DNA of 64,000 nt. It comes from Marasmius tenuissimus. Lineage: Eukaryota; Basidiomycota; Agaricomycetes; Agaricales; Marasmiaceae. Below the pieces are notes generated by a model. The model made no database searches. It was not told the origin of the DNA and saw only the letters and a program-made list of their open reading frames with translations. The stretch lies in contig JAQOTA010000030.1 in NCBI GenBank assembly GCA_029532415.1, positions 241,151-305,150 of the forward strand. Direction: 5' to 3'. Of the stretch, positions 1-11,500 are shown piece by piece. A program made the position numbers and the translations under genes. Every line of letters begins with the position of its first letter. The first letter of the stretch is position 1.

Positions 1-86
1 TTCGGAGCACGATAAACAAAGTATCATAATCTGTGGTCAGTCGCTGTCGTCTGCTTTGTTATCAGACTATCTGACTAGTACTGAGC

Positions 87-477
87 TCAACATCCAGCTC
101 CACTGCAGCAACTCTGAGCGTCGCAACGACAAATTCGTGGGTGAGCATTTAGTGTTCTGTGTGATGTGATAAGGGAAAAACCTATAACTCACAGGATCAA
201 AGGGATCAGGAGAGGCTGAGCCAAGGGCTGGGCAGCCTCGCGAGTCCTGGCAGACATGTAAGGCTCCATACAAGAAGAAGGCTAGCCCAAAAGGAACGTA
301 CAAGCGCCGGAACCTCCAACGGAAGGGCAACTACAGTGGTCCTGCGATACAGAAAGTGACCAGGAGCAATTGTGAGCAATCTGCTTTTCTTTGTAGAATG
401 TCTACTCACCCAGAAAGTAAGGCAACATGAACGGCCGCGGTGAGAACGACGACCGCAGAGACAAGTTGACGAAACAT
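87..477 (-). CDS. Small secreted cysteine-rich peptide, copy 1
   Basis: I assemble four short exons: 477-410, 341-302, 246-193 and 113-87. Every junction has GT/AG ends and the frame holds, giving 62 residues. The start is the ATG at 477, because it opens a hydrophobic signal-peptide-like segment (MFRQLVSAVVVLTAAVHVAL) of about 22 residues. The mature part has one Cys in exon 3 (DSRGC) and ends in SCCSGAGC followed by the stop. The copy at 5034-5407 has the same exon phases, the same first two exon lengths and the same C-terminal CC-x-G-AGC ending, which argues strongly that the splice model and the gene are real. I do not recognise the family. It is probably an extracellular peptide stabilised by two disulphides. 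An alternative acceptor two bases downstream gives another frame without the Cys ending, which I consider less likely. Confidence 0.62.
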
Positions 478-1494
478 TAATGAGGATGTAAATAGAGTTG
501 GGGTGTCAAGTCGAATTATGGAGAGCTCAAAATCGGCGCTTGGAGTCAAGAACCGGTATGAGGTGGGCCTTGGAACGTGACCTTTAGCCTACACCTTTCC
601 TTCTTATACCCAGTCCATTGACTCCTAAGCCACCTATAATGCGAGCAGCACATCAGAATCATGATATGTACCCGTGTGGATCAGCACTGGGTATCAAGTA
701 AAGTGAGGCTAGCTCTCACTCAGGAATGAGAAACAGGAAAATTTTGATTGTTGAGCTGAAACCTATTGATGATCATTCATGTGTAATGGTTCGTTCAGGT
801 CGCCACCATCGAAATGCGCACGCCACTCAAGGAGCTTGGGGGAATTCCAAACGTTGTGCTTTTTCAGGAGGCATGGACGGTTTGCAAGCAAGTTGCGGGA
901 CTGCATGCACTAAGATCACAGGATCCCGACCTACCCTCATCTATTCTCGCCCATTGCGAAATCAGCGCCCGCTGCGCATCTCTGAATCAAACACACCCGC
1001 TTCTCCCGATACTAGAAACCCCATAGTAGAGAAAAGTGTTTCTTCGCTGCACGTGGATCTGAACAGAATCAGTATCATGATCAACATCGAACGGGGAAGT
1101 GAGAAGATTGGATTATTTTTACAGCACGACGTCCCATGAATGTGAAAGAAGTAAAGCTCAACACGGTTTGGGCTTGTTCTACGTTCTCACGGGTCGTTCT
1201 GATCTTACGATTGAAGCTAAAAATGATTCCGGGAATTTTATTTTCACCGAATGCGACTCTGATAACTCGCAGGTACGCCGAGCGCGAAGGGATCAGGAGG
1301 GATGAGCGGGTAGTCGTGATGGGTGTAACCCCAAATGAAGTATAGGGACTTGACTGATAGACAAAGAAATCTTCGGGAATCCCTTCCGAGGAGAGCATTT
1401 TAATTCGACCGTAATGAGGAGCGTAAGTCTCATGGCTACAAGACTTAGAATCCTAGAGATTGTACAACATCAGGCTATTCGTCGCGGTACTTCT
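478..1494. other. Spacer, partly duplicated, no confident gene
   Basis: The first half shows nothing I can assign. From about 1081 on, the minus strand has an open stretch (1398-1081) whose translation resembles that of 6250-5900 on the same strand, for example RVAFG followed by FSFNR or FSFGR. This part therefore belongs to the duplicated block. It may be a separate small exon or the degraded 3' flank of the gene at 1495-2882; I cannot decide which. Confidence 0.4.
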
Positions 1495-2882
1495 CTAGCT
1501 TTTCCCAAAACCACTCCGCTCGAGATCCTCGTTCATGTGTCGAATGTCCGGGTCTGAGTCTGCGCCCTTGATTGAAGACCCTGTCGCATCGAGAGGTAGC
1601 TCAGTCGCTCCATTCGTAGTCAACGAAGGACATTTGGAGGAACTCAACACCGCTTCGGCTTCAAACGGGGTTTCTCCTTGACAAACCAAAACCTTACTCG
1701 GATCCCCTCCAATCACAGCAGCCGTCCGTATCGCATCCCCAATAGGAGGACCTCCAAAGAACTCTCCACCCGCAGGGGTCGTTAAGCATCGAGTATGGTT
1801 TCCCGCGGCCACCTCCCGTAGCTGTTCCTTACACCAGTAACACAGGCGACCAGAGTTGCTATGGCAAGCCGAGTAGATTGGCGCGGGAGAGGAGATGGAA
1901 AACGGGCATCGACTTCTGGGGCTCGGTGACAAAGGATCAGTCTGAGCTTTGGAGGTGGGAGAGGGGAAGGTCGCCCCAAACACGAATAGACTCGGGATTT
2001 TCCCACTGAGCATTAGATTCTCGGATGACGCCAACGATGAAGTCATCGGGGTATGTCTCCCAGCCGTCAAAAGTCTTCCTTCTGTTGCGTCCGGGCTTGC
2101 TCGAGGTTTCTTCGAAGCAGGAGAAGTCAATGTCATTGTAGTCGACGTTGGCTCTCCAAAACCTGTTCGTGCATGCGTTGTCAGCTGCGAGGCTTTTGAT
2201 GAACCAATGTTACAATACGCACCAATATTTCCTTCCACTGATTCATTTGCGCTCGCGGCCATGGGCGCAATAGACGCTATGCAGGAGTCTGCTATCTCGT
2301 TATGTGTGGTGACCCAGGCTTGCGTTTGCTCAGAGGTCGAGATGGGGATCGATGTTGACTCAATGGTGATTGTCGCCGATGCGATGTTCGCAGGAGATTG
2401 TGATTGTGACGGGCTAACAGTTTTAACGCCATCGCGAATGGCGTTGATGTCGGACGTATCGATACACTTGTCTTGAGTGTGCCTTCTTCTCCGGTGAATG
2501 ATGTTGCGCTCGTTTATCCAAAGCCTGTATAACGTGTCAGCAAACATCTGCCAAACATCGGTCAAAAGAACGCACATAACGATGGCTCTGACTAACCATC
2601 GTATCCAACAGGAAATCACAAATTTGATGAGGAGCTTGCGATAATGGTAGTGAGCACGAGCACGAGTGCCGATTGATACAGGCAACTCACCAATGCAATC
2701 ACCATCCCAATCGACGTTAGTACTATGTTCAAAGCTACCAGAGCAACGCCCAATCGTAGGTCCACTCTCCCAGCCAGTCCAGAAACAAAGGGATACCCAC
2801 TCCATACGATTTCTAGCGGGTTCAGTTTGTGCATCCGAGGAGGACAAAAGACAGGCCGCCTAGGTTCGTTCGTCAGATTCAT
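1495..2882 (-). CDS. Predicted membrane-anchored protein with Ser/Thr-rich tail
   Basis: Three exons (2882-2691, 2634-2597, 2524-1495) join in frame into 419 residues. The start at 2882 is the first in-frame ATG before the hydrophobic part; earlier exons cannot be excluded. Residues 35 to about 75 are strongly hydrophobic (one or two membrane spans, including LGVALVALNIVLTSIGMVIA) and end at an aromatic/basic border (CWIRWLWINER) before RRRR. The remaining roughly 330 residues are low-complexity, rich in Ser, Thr and Pro, and look cytosolic or disordered. A degraded copy lies at 5840-6530. I do not recognise a named family. The position of the spans and the basic stop-transfer stretch resemble the last helix of a multi-span receptor, but no diagnostic motif is visible. 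Confidence 0.5.
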
Positions 2883-3253
2883 ATATCAATCGAGCCAAGG
2901 GATTCTGGATGACAGAACCTTACAGGGTGATTGTTGGTTGCAATTTGTCGGACGTTCATGGTTCAACATTGATGAAGAACAGCTTTCTCGGAACTGAGGG
3001 AAAGATAACTGCGAATATCAAACGTCAAAGCGACAAAACGAAGAATTGAAAACATAACGGTTTCTCCATCGCCCTCATTTTGTTCTACCCTTCGACATTG
3101 CTACGACCCAAAACTCTTTGCTCGGTCTTGTGCAGAAAAGGTAATGTAGAGCCCGATGCATAGCAAGCTGCTGAGGCGATAGTGGCCGACTATGGCAATC
3201 GTACTAGGGTTTGAACACTGCCTTGACAGTGACATCGACGTTGCGTCGACAGA

Positions 3254-4475
3254 TTGTCAGCATTGACCATATCTTTAGGGCCGGTTATCAGCGCAAAGAG
3301 TGTCCGGATCAGTACGGTATTTACTTGGCCTTTTCGGCCCCGGTCAATCCTTCAAAAAGCCCTGTCAGAATATGAAATCCGGAAAGGCCCGGACAGTCAT
3401 GGCTTTCTCATCGTTCGCCATGACTATGAGAGTGAATCCAGGTTTGTCCTCCTCTACACCTACTCAGTCTATCCTCGTGGACACCAAGCAACCATTCCTG
3501 ATTACTGAAGAGCCTTTCAACATCCTCAAAGGAGATACCATGATTCTAACCTCAGATAACACAGTATTCATCATCCACCGAACGGTTTTCACACTCGCCT
3601 CAACTTACTTCGAGAGATTATTTGGGGAATGAACCGGAGATGTATTGGGACGGGGTAGAAACATGGTGGTATCGAGTCGTATGTGCACACATTACCTGTG
3701 TTTCGTGTCAAAGAGGACGGTGGCACGTTCAAACATGTCCTCGCGTACATCCATCTCGGTCTCCATTCATTGTTCAACCACTGATCTCAACTTTCTTAAG
3801 GCTGCCTGAAGCCCTCGAAGCAATGATTGGGTATGTCAATAACATAAGCCCCAGTTCTCAGCGCTGTCCTCGATAACCTGTGTAACTCTGTGGCATATAA
3901 TTCGTTCAGCAATCACTCGGAGAAGCTCCTTGTGTTCGCGCTCCTGCACCAATTTTGGTCCCACATCGGCTATGAAGCTCGCGTTTGTGCTTTTATAAAG
4001 GTATTACAGAGCTTGTCACAATACCTTTCAGCAATTTGGCTTCGACATACTCCTCGATATTGAGCGGACGGGTCTTTCACTCGGAACGTTCCACGAACTG
4101 CTCAAACATCACCAGAAACATTTTGATGCGGTTCTCACTCACGTTCCCACTTTCCTGGACTGGCCTACGGAATCGAGTCGATTAAATTACTGTTGTTCGT
4201 ACCCTATAACCCAGGTCTCTATTCCCTCGGAGGATCTCAGACAGGTTTTCAGCTTATTGCGCCTTCACGAAGACCCCAAACGAACATCATACAGAATTCG
4301 GCACTTGCGCCATGGTTTCGAGGAAGCGCTCGTAGCCGAAATTCACGGCCAAGTAAAACTTCACGTCGAAAGCTACAGAGTGGCTCAGTCTAACCTGCTC
4401 TTCGTTGTCCTAGGGCTAGTGCGCTTTTTCCCGATGAGAATGCGGTTTCGACAAGCCAACAAATATCAATGTTGA
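3254..4475 (+). pseudogene. Decayed BTB/POZ-type protein gene
   Basis: The stretch 3480-3631 reads as the start of a BTB fold: an acidic lead, GDTMILTSDNTVFIIHR, then a helix ending in YFERLFG. After that the frame is lost. Recognisable pieces continue in other frames (FRVKEDGGTFKHVLAYIH near 3700; FDILLDIERTGLSLGTFHEL near 4045; EALVAEIHGQVKLHVESYRV near 4330). I could not join these by introns without crossing stops. BTB proteins of this size are a very large family in mushrooms, usually cullin adaptors or of unknown role. A short piece of the same 3' region is repeated at 6690-6810. I call this a pseudogene or a heavily mis-sequenced gene. Confidence 0.5.
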
Positions 4476-5033
4476 CGGTTGTTGCGGTGGGTGTCGATGA
4501 CCAAGACTCAAGTTTCAGTGCGAGATATGCCTTTGAATTGGTGCAACGGAGTCCACAGCTAAAATGCTTCTATGTCCACCTATTCCACCAACTCCTGGCC
4601 ATCCCCCGACGTAGATGGTGCATCACAATCATGATACGTCCACTTATTGATCATCACTCTGTACTCTGCGCACCCCGGAACCTAAAGTCAAACGCGATCA
4701 ATATTATCAAGCTGGAAGCTTTCATGATGAGGAAACGGCTCGCTTGCACTTGAGTAACCCCCTTTCAAGTATAGTTCTGTATCTATACCGTCATGATACA
4801 AACATTCCATGCAGCTCCGACAATTCGGCTCGTAACAACCGTACGTCATCACCAGTGAAACCAAGAAAAGACGCCATAGGTAGCTCAAATCAAATCTCAG
4901 ACTATGCAAGCTAGCATAAAAGTACAAACAATGACTCAAACTCAGAGCTTGACGGTTTTGGAAGTGTATCAATAGATAGCACCGTCGCTCCCAATGGGTT
5001 GCTTTCACCCGTCTCTTGATCAGATTACTGAGC
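4476..5033. other. Spacer without recognisable gene
   Basis: Only short open frames with no family resemblance. This is the 3' flank of the second small peptide gene. Confidence 0.5.
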
Positions 5034-5407
5034 CTAACATCCAGCCCCACCGCAGCAGTGCTAATTGTTGCAACAACAGAGTCGAGGGTGAATATTCAGT
5101 GTTCTGTTCAATGCTCTCGAAGGGGAGAAACGGTGCGACTCACCGGATCAAGGGGGTCGCTTCTGCGGCACGCTCGAGAATCCTATCGGGTATGTGAGTC
5201 TTGGAACGAGAGAGAGCTGACATGATTAAACGTACCAATGCTGGATCCGCCAAGGGAACGGCGCCTACAGTGGTCCTACAAACAAGAAAATGGTCATGAG
5301 CATTCCTGAACGGCGCTCCTTTGTGCAACGTCTACTCACCCAGAAAGTAGGGCAACGTGAACGGCCGCGGTAAGAAAGACAGCCGCAGAGACAAGTTGGC
5401 GGAACAT
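5034..5407 (-). CDS. Small secreted cysteine-rich peptide, copy 2
   Basis: Exons 5407-5340, 5275-5236, 5182-5144 and 5060-5034 join to 57 residues. The first two exons have exactly the lengths of copy 1 (68 and 40 nt) and almost the same sequence; the signal segment reads MFRQLVSAAVFLTAAVHVAL. The third exon is 15 nt shorter, so the loop between the first Cys (DSRAC) and the Cys pair shrinks. The peptide ends HCCGGAGC followed by TAG, while copy 1 ends at TGA. Substitutions sit mostly in the mature part, and the Cys residues and frame are kept, which suggests both copies are functional and the mature peptide diversifies. Function unknown; a secreted peptide is inferred from the N-terminus only. 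Confidence 0.62.
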
Positions 5408-5839
5408 TGGTACGGGGAAAAGAGTTGTGGAGGGATTGAGAATGATACTGAGACTTAAGAACCAGCAGGAGATGGGTCTTGGGCAACATAGTCTACAGCT
5501 TGCCCTTTCCCTCTTATACTCATGAGACTGACTTTGAGCGCTGAGCCACCCACGATGCAGACGGCATATCACATTCATAATACGGGTACTTCGTGATATG
5601 CCCGTGTTGATTCAACTGATCATCACTACAGCTAGACCACTCCTTGACAGCTCGATCGGGCGCCCTTGGGAACTTATCCATGATGATGGAGCTGAAGTGG
5701 GACAGTGCGAACCAAACGGCACGATAATTCCCCACCGAAGAACTTCCACCACACAAAAACTGGGGATAATATGAGCTGTACACTTGTTCAAAGGGTAGAT
5801 CTAGCGTAGTTCTGTACTCTAAAGTAACAATGACCAAAA

Positions 5840-6530
5840 GCAATGCTCACCGACTAAAAGTAAAACAAGTATAGCCATGAACCTCGAACGGGAAATTGGG
5901 ACAGGGAATTGATTATTCGAAGTCAGCGGGAAGCCATCTGTCGTTCGCGTGATGAGCCGGGGAGCTAGAAAAGGTTTCGACTTGTTCTTCGTTTGGAACC
6001 ATTGTTCTGATAGTCGAACGGCCAAAGGAGAACTTGTCCGAAACCTGTTTTCTGCCAAATGCAACTCTCACAGCGGCATACAGATACGTCGGGCGCACCA
6101 AGAGTGTGAGGGAGCCAGGAGGAATACGTGAGTCATCGGGGTGGGCGAAACCCCACCAGGAAGTACACGGACTTGACCGGTGAACGAAGAACTCTCCAGA
6201 AACTTCTTTTGGAGGGATCCTTTCAAATCGGTCATAGTGAGGAGCGTCATCGTCCTGACTACAAAGTATGGATTCCAGTAACGGTTTTACAACATCAGTT
6301 TACCCATCACGGTATTCCTCTAGCTTTTCCCAAAAGCCACTCCCCTCGAGGTCCTTGTTCATGCGTTAGATCTCTGAGTCTGGGGCCGAGTCCGTGCCCT
6401 CAATCAACGAATCTGTATTGTCGATAGGTAGCTCAATCGCTTTATTGGTACGCATCAAGGGATGTCGGGAAGAACCCGATACCGATTCGGCTTCGAACGG
6501 GGTTTCTCCTCCCAAACCGAAGCCTATGTC
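5840..6530 (-). pseudogene. Degraded second copy of the membrane-protein block
   Basis: This stretch aligns by eye with 1081-1700. Shared landmarks include plus-strand CTAGCTTTTCCCAAAA at about 1496 and 6331, followed in both copies by a CCACTCC(G/C)CTCGAG(A/G)TCCT stretch, and GATAGGTAGCTCAATCGCTT or its near match. In this copy the reading frame of the long Ser/Thr-rich exon is interrupted (a stop within the counterpart of its acidic C-terminal end), and the membrane-span exons are missing. It is a truncated, non-coding relic of the tandem duplication. Confidence 0.5.
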
Positions 6531-6689
6531 TATCTTCATTCCTTTAGAGCTTGGATGGTTTCTTCATCCGAGAAAATTGCCGAGGCCTAAGATTCCTCAA
6601 ATCTTACATTTTTTGCTCGTAATGGAGAAGTACGGAATCAGATACCAGTTGCATTCATAGCAATTAAATTTTTTGATTTTTGTTCCCTT

Positions 6690-6810
6690 GTTGTTCCCTC
6701 AGCTAGCCGAGCTTCGGGGCCGAATAAAATTCCACTTCAAAAGCTACCGAGTGGCTCGGTCTGACCTGTTATCCGTTGTCCCAGGGCCAGCGCCCTTTTG
6801 CCCGATGAGG
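6690..6810 (+). repeat. Fragment repeating the 3' end of the BTB-like gene
   Basis: The segment matches about 4320-4440: GTGGCTC(A/G)GTCT(A/G)ACCTG, then CCCGATGAG(A/G)ATGCGG, with similar sequence between. It continues the order peptide gene, membrane gene, BTB gene in the second copy of the duplicated block, so the duplication originally covered all three. Confidence 0.55.
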
Positions 6811-6943
6811 ATGCGGGTCGAATACCCGAATTCTGAGTCACCACCGGATTGCCGCCGATTTTTCTGACTCTTGGATCCCTACTCAAAGCCACAAGCATAT
6901 ATAAGCAGTGCAGGCTATCCCAATTGGGATCTAGGGAGCCTTT

Positions 6944-7004
6944 CACTGGGGGCATTTTGATGTCAGATTCCACTTGTATGTAACATGTCAGTTTGTAGTC
7001 ATAT
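6944..7004. repeat. Left terminal inverted repeat
   Basis: 61 bp, begins CACTGGGGGC; the reverse complement is found at 7896-7956 with three mismatches. Confidence 0.85.
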
Positions 7005-7895
7005 ACAATAGGACCTCCATGACCAAAAAAAGGACACAACAGGAACTTTCTACCCACTTTCTACCCAAAACTATAGTTTAATATGCATGATATTTTGGGG
7101 TAGAAGGTGGGACAAGCATTGATGTAAACACAACAAGGTTGAGCCTGGTGCTAGGTCCAATGTGATTGGTTTCAGGTTACACTGGCCACCGGGCTGCGCG
7201 GCCCAATGCTTTTAGAACAAGATCAGTGGCCTGCGTCGGCACTCAGCGGCAAACTATGAGGACAGCTACAAGCCTGAGAACCCGTAAGTGGTTTTGACGC
7301 CTGAAATCCCCCCTCCGCCGGATTTCCTGGCAGGAACTGAAAGAGAAGCCACGGTGGCGAGTATCCTGATGCGACGGCCCCACGATGGCATCGATGATTT
7401 AATGTTGATGCCGGAGACAATCCGGTACGGCACCAGGTTCCTACTGTTTTTTAACGTTTTAACCTCACAAGATCTATCTGGAGACTAGACGTTAGCATCG
7501 ACTTCAATGTATCTATTATCTTTAAACCTAATTTAAACCTTCACGTTTCTCCAAAGCTCACCAAAAAAAAACCATGTTTAAGCCGAGTCTCACGACCTTG
7601 GACAAAAAGACGGGCTTGATAGGTTGCCAGTCTTGAGGCGGACTGGACCCAATGCCACTGCCGAGGGGACGGCCTTTACAGTCCAAGAATTCGGAGTACG
7701 TTGATGCTCATTCCTGTATGACCAGTCCCAACTTCCCTTTGTCCCAGAATATCACCCGGCATCGGCTTGAACACAGTTCAGACAATAACTTCATGTTGAT
7801 GCTTGTGCCTGCGGGATTATTTCTGACTACCTACCGCTCAGAATGATTGTAATTTAATACAAAAAACTCTTTACTTGGTCACAGTGTCCTATCAG

Positions 7896-7956
7896 ATATG
7901 ACTACAATATGACATGTTACATACAGGTGGAATCTGACATCAAAATGCCCCCAGTG
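7896..7956. repeat. Right terminal inverted repeat
   Basis: 61 bp, ends GCCCCCAGTG; pairs with 6944-7004. Confidence 0.85.
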
Positions 7957-7959
7957 TTT

Positions 7960-8553
7960 GTCGTTTTATGAATGCACTGACCATGCCACGCGAGAAGTGG
8001 CCGAGGAATTTCAGGTGTAGCACGCAATTTGAGTCGGCGTGGCTTGGTTGATGACTCAAAACATGGAAAATGGCCCAGCCCAAAAAGAAGAGTGGCACAG
8101 ATGTCAGTTGGTATTAATATGCTGCTCACCGTCCTGTTCCAGTACCGCATCTTTCTCTCTGTCGATCATGACTTTGAGCTCGAACACAGAACAGCCCTTC
8201 TCTATGTCCACGCCCACTCGATCCACTGCCTTCGACGCCAACCCACCGTCCCTGATTCCCAGTGAAAACTGACAAAAATTTTTGGGTATTCCAGGGTATT
8301 GTGGGGTACTTTATCTTCGGGATTTCGTCATTTTTGTCGTTCCTGCATATTCCTGGCTATTGTAGAATATTTTGGGACGAAACCCCCGGTGAAAATGATA
8401 CCATATGTTTGTATCACTTTACTCTCATTATGCAACCAGTCCCTTGGCGACCTGGACATGCCCCTGCAGCTGTAGCCGAGCATACCCCTGAATACTGCTG
8501 AATATTCTCAGATACCTCGCCTCCATCCCTTCCTAAGCGTCTCTGCCAACACC
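7960..8553. other. 5' flank of the transposase with subterminal-type repeats
   Basis: No gene. Between 8277 and 8400 there are several degenerate copies of a TATTCC(A/T)GG(G/C)TATTGT motif. Short repeated motifs near the ends are typical of CACTA-like transposons, so this may be the left subterminal region of the element that encodes the transposase. The exact terminus is not visible. Confidence 0.35.
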
Positions 8554-11500
8554 ATGCCAAAAGCAAGATCGAAAAAGAAATCACGTTCGACAAAATCAAC
8601 ACCCGAAGAACCTAAGATAGAAGGTGTGCCTGCAGATCAGCCTTCCCCATCGGACGGGAAAGAGGCCATTTGCAAATGCTACAAGTCGTGTGGTGGACCA
8701 GACAGAGTTGGGGTGTGGGTTTCTAGACCACAGAAGAGCCGGCACAAAAAACGGGATCAGACATACCTTGCTAGGGCAGGCACAATCTCACTTAACTTCG
8801 CTGGGACCGCATCAGGCTCAGGAATACCTCCATCCAACCCAATTGAGGGTGGTTCAATCACCCAAATTCCCAATCACTTCACCCCCATCGGGGAGGACCT
8901 GCCATTTCTGCTCAATAACGAAGATGACTTGATCAATCCCAATGTACCTGTTAGTATCCTGGGTTCGTCTACAAACAGATCAGGTACTAACATTCAAAAC
9001 TTGTTGTAGAGTAATCCACACAATGATAATATCGATGATATGCCCACGAACGCCCCAGTTTCCCCTCACTCTACCAATACCCCTTCTGCAGAGGAAGAAG
9101 AATACGATCCGCCCGATCCAGATAGCCTGAATGACATTAAGTCCCAGCAACCCCAGCCAGAGCCTACGGGGGCTACGACAGAAACAGACTTTACTCCTGT
9201 GCCCACAATCGAGTCATCTGTTAAGGAAATTCGGATAGCCGATCAATTTGTTCGTATGCTTCAGGCAGCCACAATCAATGGTCCCAAGGCAGACATAGAA
9301 CCTCTACCCTCCGATTTTGTACACCGATTGTGAAACCCTCCAACCGAACCACTGGTGCTCACTGAAGGCGACAAACACCTTTCAATAGAGGTGTTTCTGG
9401 CAGTCTCTAACATCATGGTCCATGAGAGCATACACAAATGCTATCCTGAAAGCAAGATGCTTTCTTACCATGAAGTGAAAAACACTGTCGCTGAACTAAG
9501 CAGTGTCACAGCCATTCAACGCGACATGTGTGTGAACTCATGTATGGGCTATATGGGACCATTTCACGATTGTCTGAGCTGTGAATACTGTCAGCAACCA
9601 AGATTTGACAGTGGTGGTCAGGCGCAAAAGACATTCACCTGGATACCAATAGGACTGCAGCTGCAGGCATTGTGGCGAAATCATGACAACGCGGAAAAAC
9701 TGCACTACTGTTGTAATTATACGAAAAAGGTCATGGAGGAGCTCGTTCAGGGACAAGGAACCAGAAACACTCCTATAAGCAATTTCTTTGACCGCGAGGA
9801 TTATCTGGCTGCCTTTGAGGAAGGAAAAATCAAGGAAGAAGACATGGTTCTTGTCCTATCCATAGACAGCGCACAGCTCTATCGAAACAAGTCGTCAGAT
9901 TGTTGGATCTACATTTGGATCATCTACAACTACTCTCCCCAACTACGTTACAAAAAGAAGCATGTACTTCCCGGGGGCTTTATTGGTGGACCCAACAAAC
10001 CAAAGCACATTGATAGTTTTATCTTTAGTGCTTTGTACCACCTCTCTGCCCTACAGGCAGAGGGCCTTACTATCTGGGATGCCTATAAAGATAACACCGT
10101 CAGCATCAACCCGTTTTTCACCCTGGCGTGTGCAGATGGACCATGTATGGCCTCACTTAGCACATGTATAGGCCATCACGGAAAAGTCCACTGTCACTAT
10201 TATTGCCCATTGACAGGCAGGTACAGACCTGGTGCATCGATGTACTATCCTGCACAGATGAAGCCAAAGGACAATAACACTCCCAGTTGCGATCATCCTG
10301 ATGTGAAACTGGCGACTCTGCTCGGAGGTTTTACAGTAGAAGATTGCATTTAGCGCTACGACTCGAACATGAATACTATGTGCCTTGCCACAGGCAAAAC
10401 CGACTACGACCGGAAACACCTCCAAACTGGTATATTGAAACCCTCCATTTTCAGTGGCCTGAACAGAAACCATTCCCTCCCTGTTCCAACATGCTTCCCT
10501 GGTGATATCATGCATCTGCTGTGTCTCAACATACCTGACTTGATGATTTCCCTCTGGCGGGGTATGATAGATTGTGATACGAAGTTGGGTGATGATAAGG
10601 ATTCTTGGTATTGGTCGGTGTTGAAAGGAGATGTGTGGAAGGAGCATGGGAAGCAGGTTGCTATGTGTACCCCATACATACCGGGATCCTTTGATCATCC
10701 ACCCAGAAATCCAGCAGAGAAGATCAACAGTGGTTACAAGGCCTGGGAATGTCTCATTTACTTCTTCGACCTTGGACCATGTCTGTTCTATGGCGTCCTT
10801 CCTGACAACATTTGGGAACACTACTGCAAACTTGTTAGGGGATTTAGACTTATGATGCAGGAGGGCATCACAGTACAGGAGATAAAGGAAGCCTCTCAAC
10901 TTTTTAGCTCATTCTCGAATGATTTCGAGAAGATCTACGTCCAATGAAAAGGCTCATGAATCCATTTCGTACGACCTTGTATACACAGCATCTGTCATAT
11001 CCCTGCGGAGACTATCTGCCTTGGACCATATATCATCTTCTCTCAGTGGGTCATGGAACACACTATTGGAAACCTCGGAGAGGAAGTCAAAAACCATTGC
11101 AGTCTGTATGCGAACTTGGAGCAGAGAGGTGTCCGTTGATGTCAGGTAAATGCTTTGAAGGCCCTGATACCCAATTTAGACCCTCCCAGCAACCCACTCC
11201 CTCAGGGTGCTCTTGATCTTGGTGATGGTTATCCCCTTCTATGAGCTAGAGATCGAACTGCACGTCGCTTAGCGGAAGTAGAGTACAAGGCTTGGAGATT
11301 GTATTGTATCTCCAAAGGCATGTCTGAGGAAGATTTGCCAGATGTACACAAAGTTCGTCGTTGGGCAAAGCTCCGTCTTCCTAACGGCCAGAACACTCGA
11401 GCGTGTTGGAAAGAGGAACCTAAGGGAACAGAGCATGTGCATATGTCTTGTCATGTCAAGGTAACGTTGAATTCATGCTGCAAACATAGTTGAGTGCTAA

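Larger units (their letters stand above)
6944..7956. mobile_element. Non-autonomous DNA transposon with 61-bp inverted repeats
   Basis: The element is 1013 bp with terminal inverted repeats of 61 bp that differ at three positions. It is flanked by TTT on both sides (6941-6943 and 7957-7959), consistent with a 3-bp target duplication. The ends start CACTGGGGGCATTTTGATG. CACTA/EnSpm elements are known for CACTA or CACTG ends and 2-3-bp target duplications, so this is most likely a deletion derivative of that superfamily. No transposase domain is visible inside. A Tnp2-type transposase begins only 600 bp away, but I found no matching ends around it, so their relationship is unproven. Confidence 0.75.

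Noticed and set aside
87..477. Hydrophobin or mating-pheromone precursor as identity of the small peptide
   Set aside because: Hydrophobins need eight Cys in a longer protein, and fungal pheromone precursors end in a CaaX box; this peptide has four Cys and ends in AGC.
1495..2882. STE3-type pheromone receptor
   Set aside because: The hydrophobic part and the long Ser-rich tail suggest a receptor end, but only one or two spans are visible and none of the STE3 motifs.
8254..8394. CAGTG and CCCCCGGTG strings as termini of the transposase element
   Set aside because: I found no inverted counterpart downstream of 11888, so they cannot be called ends.
10153..10899. 248-codon minus-strand frame
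   Set aside because: It is antisense to the conserved Tnp2 core, which explains the openness.
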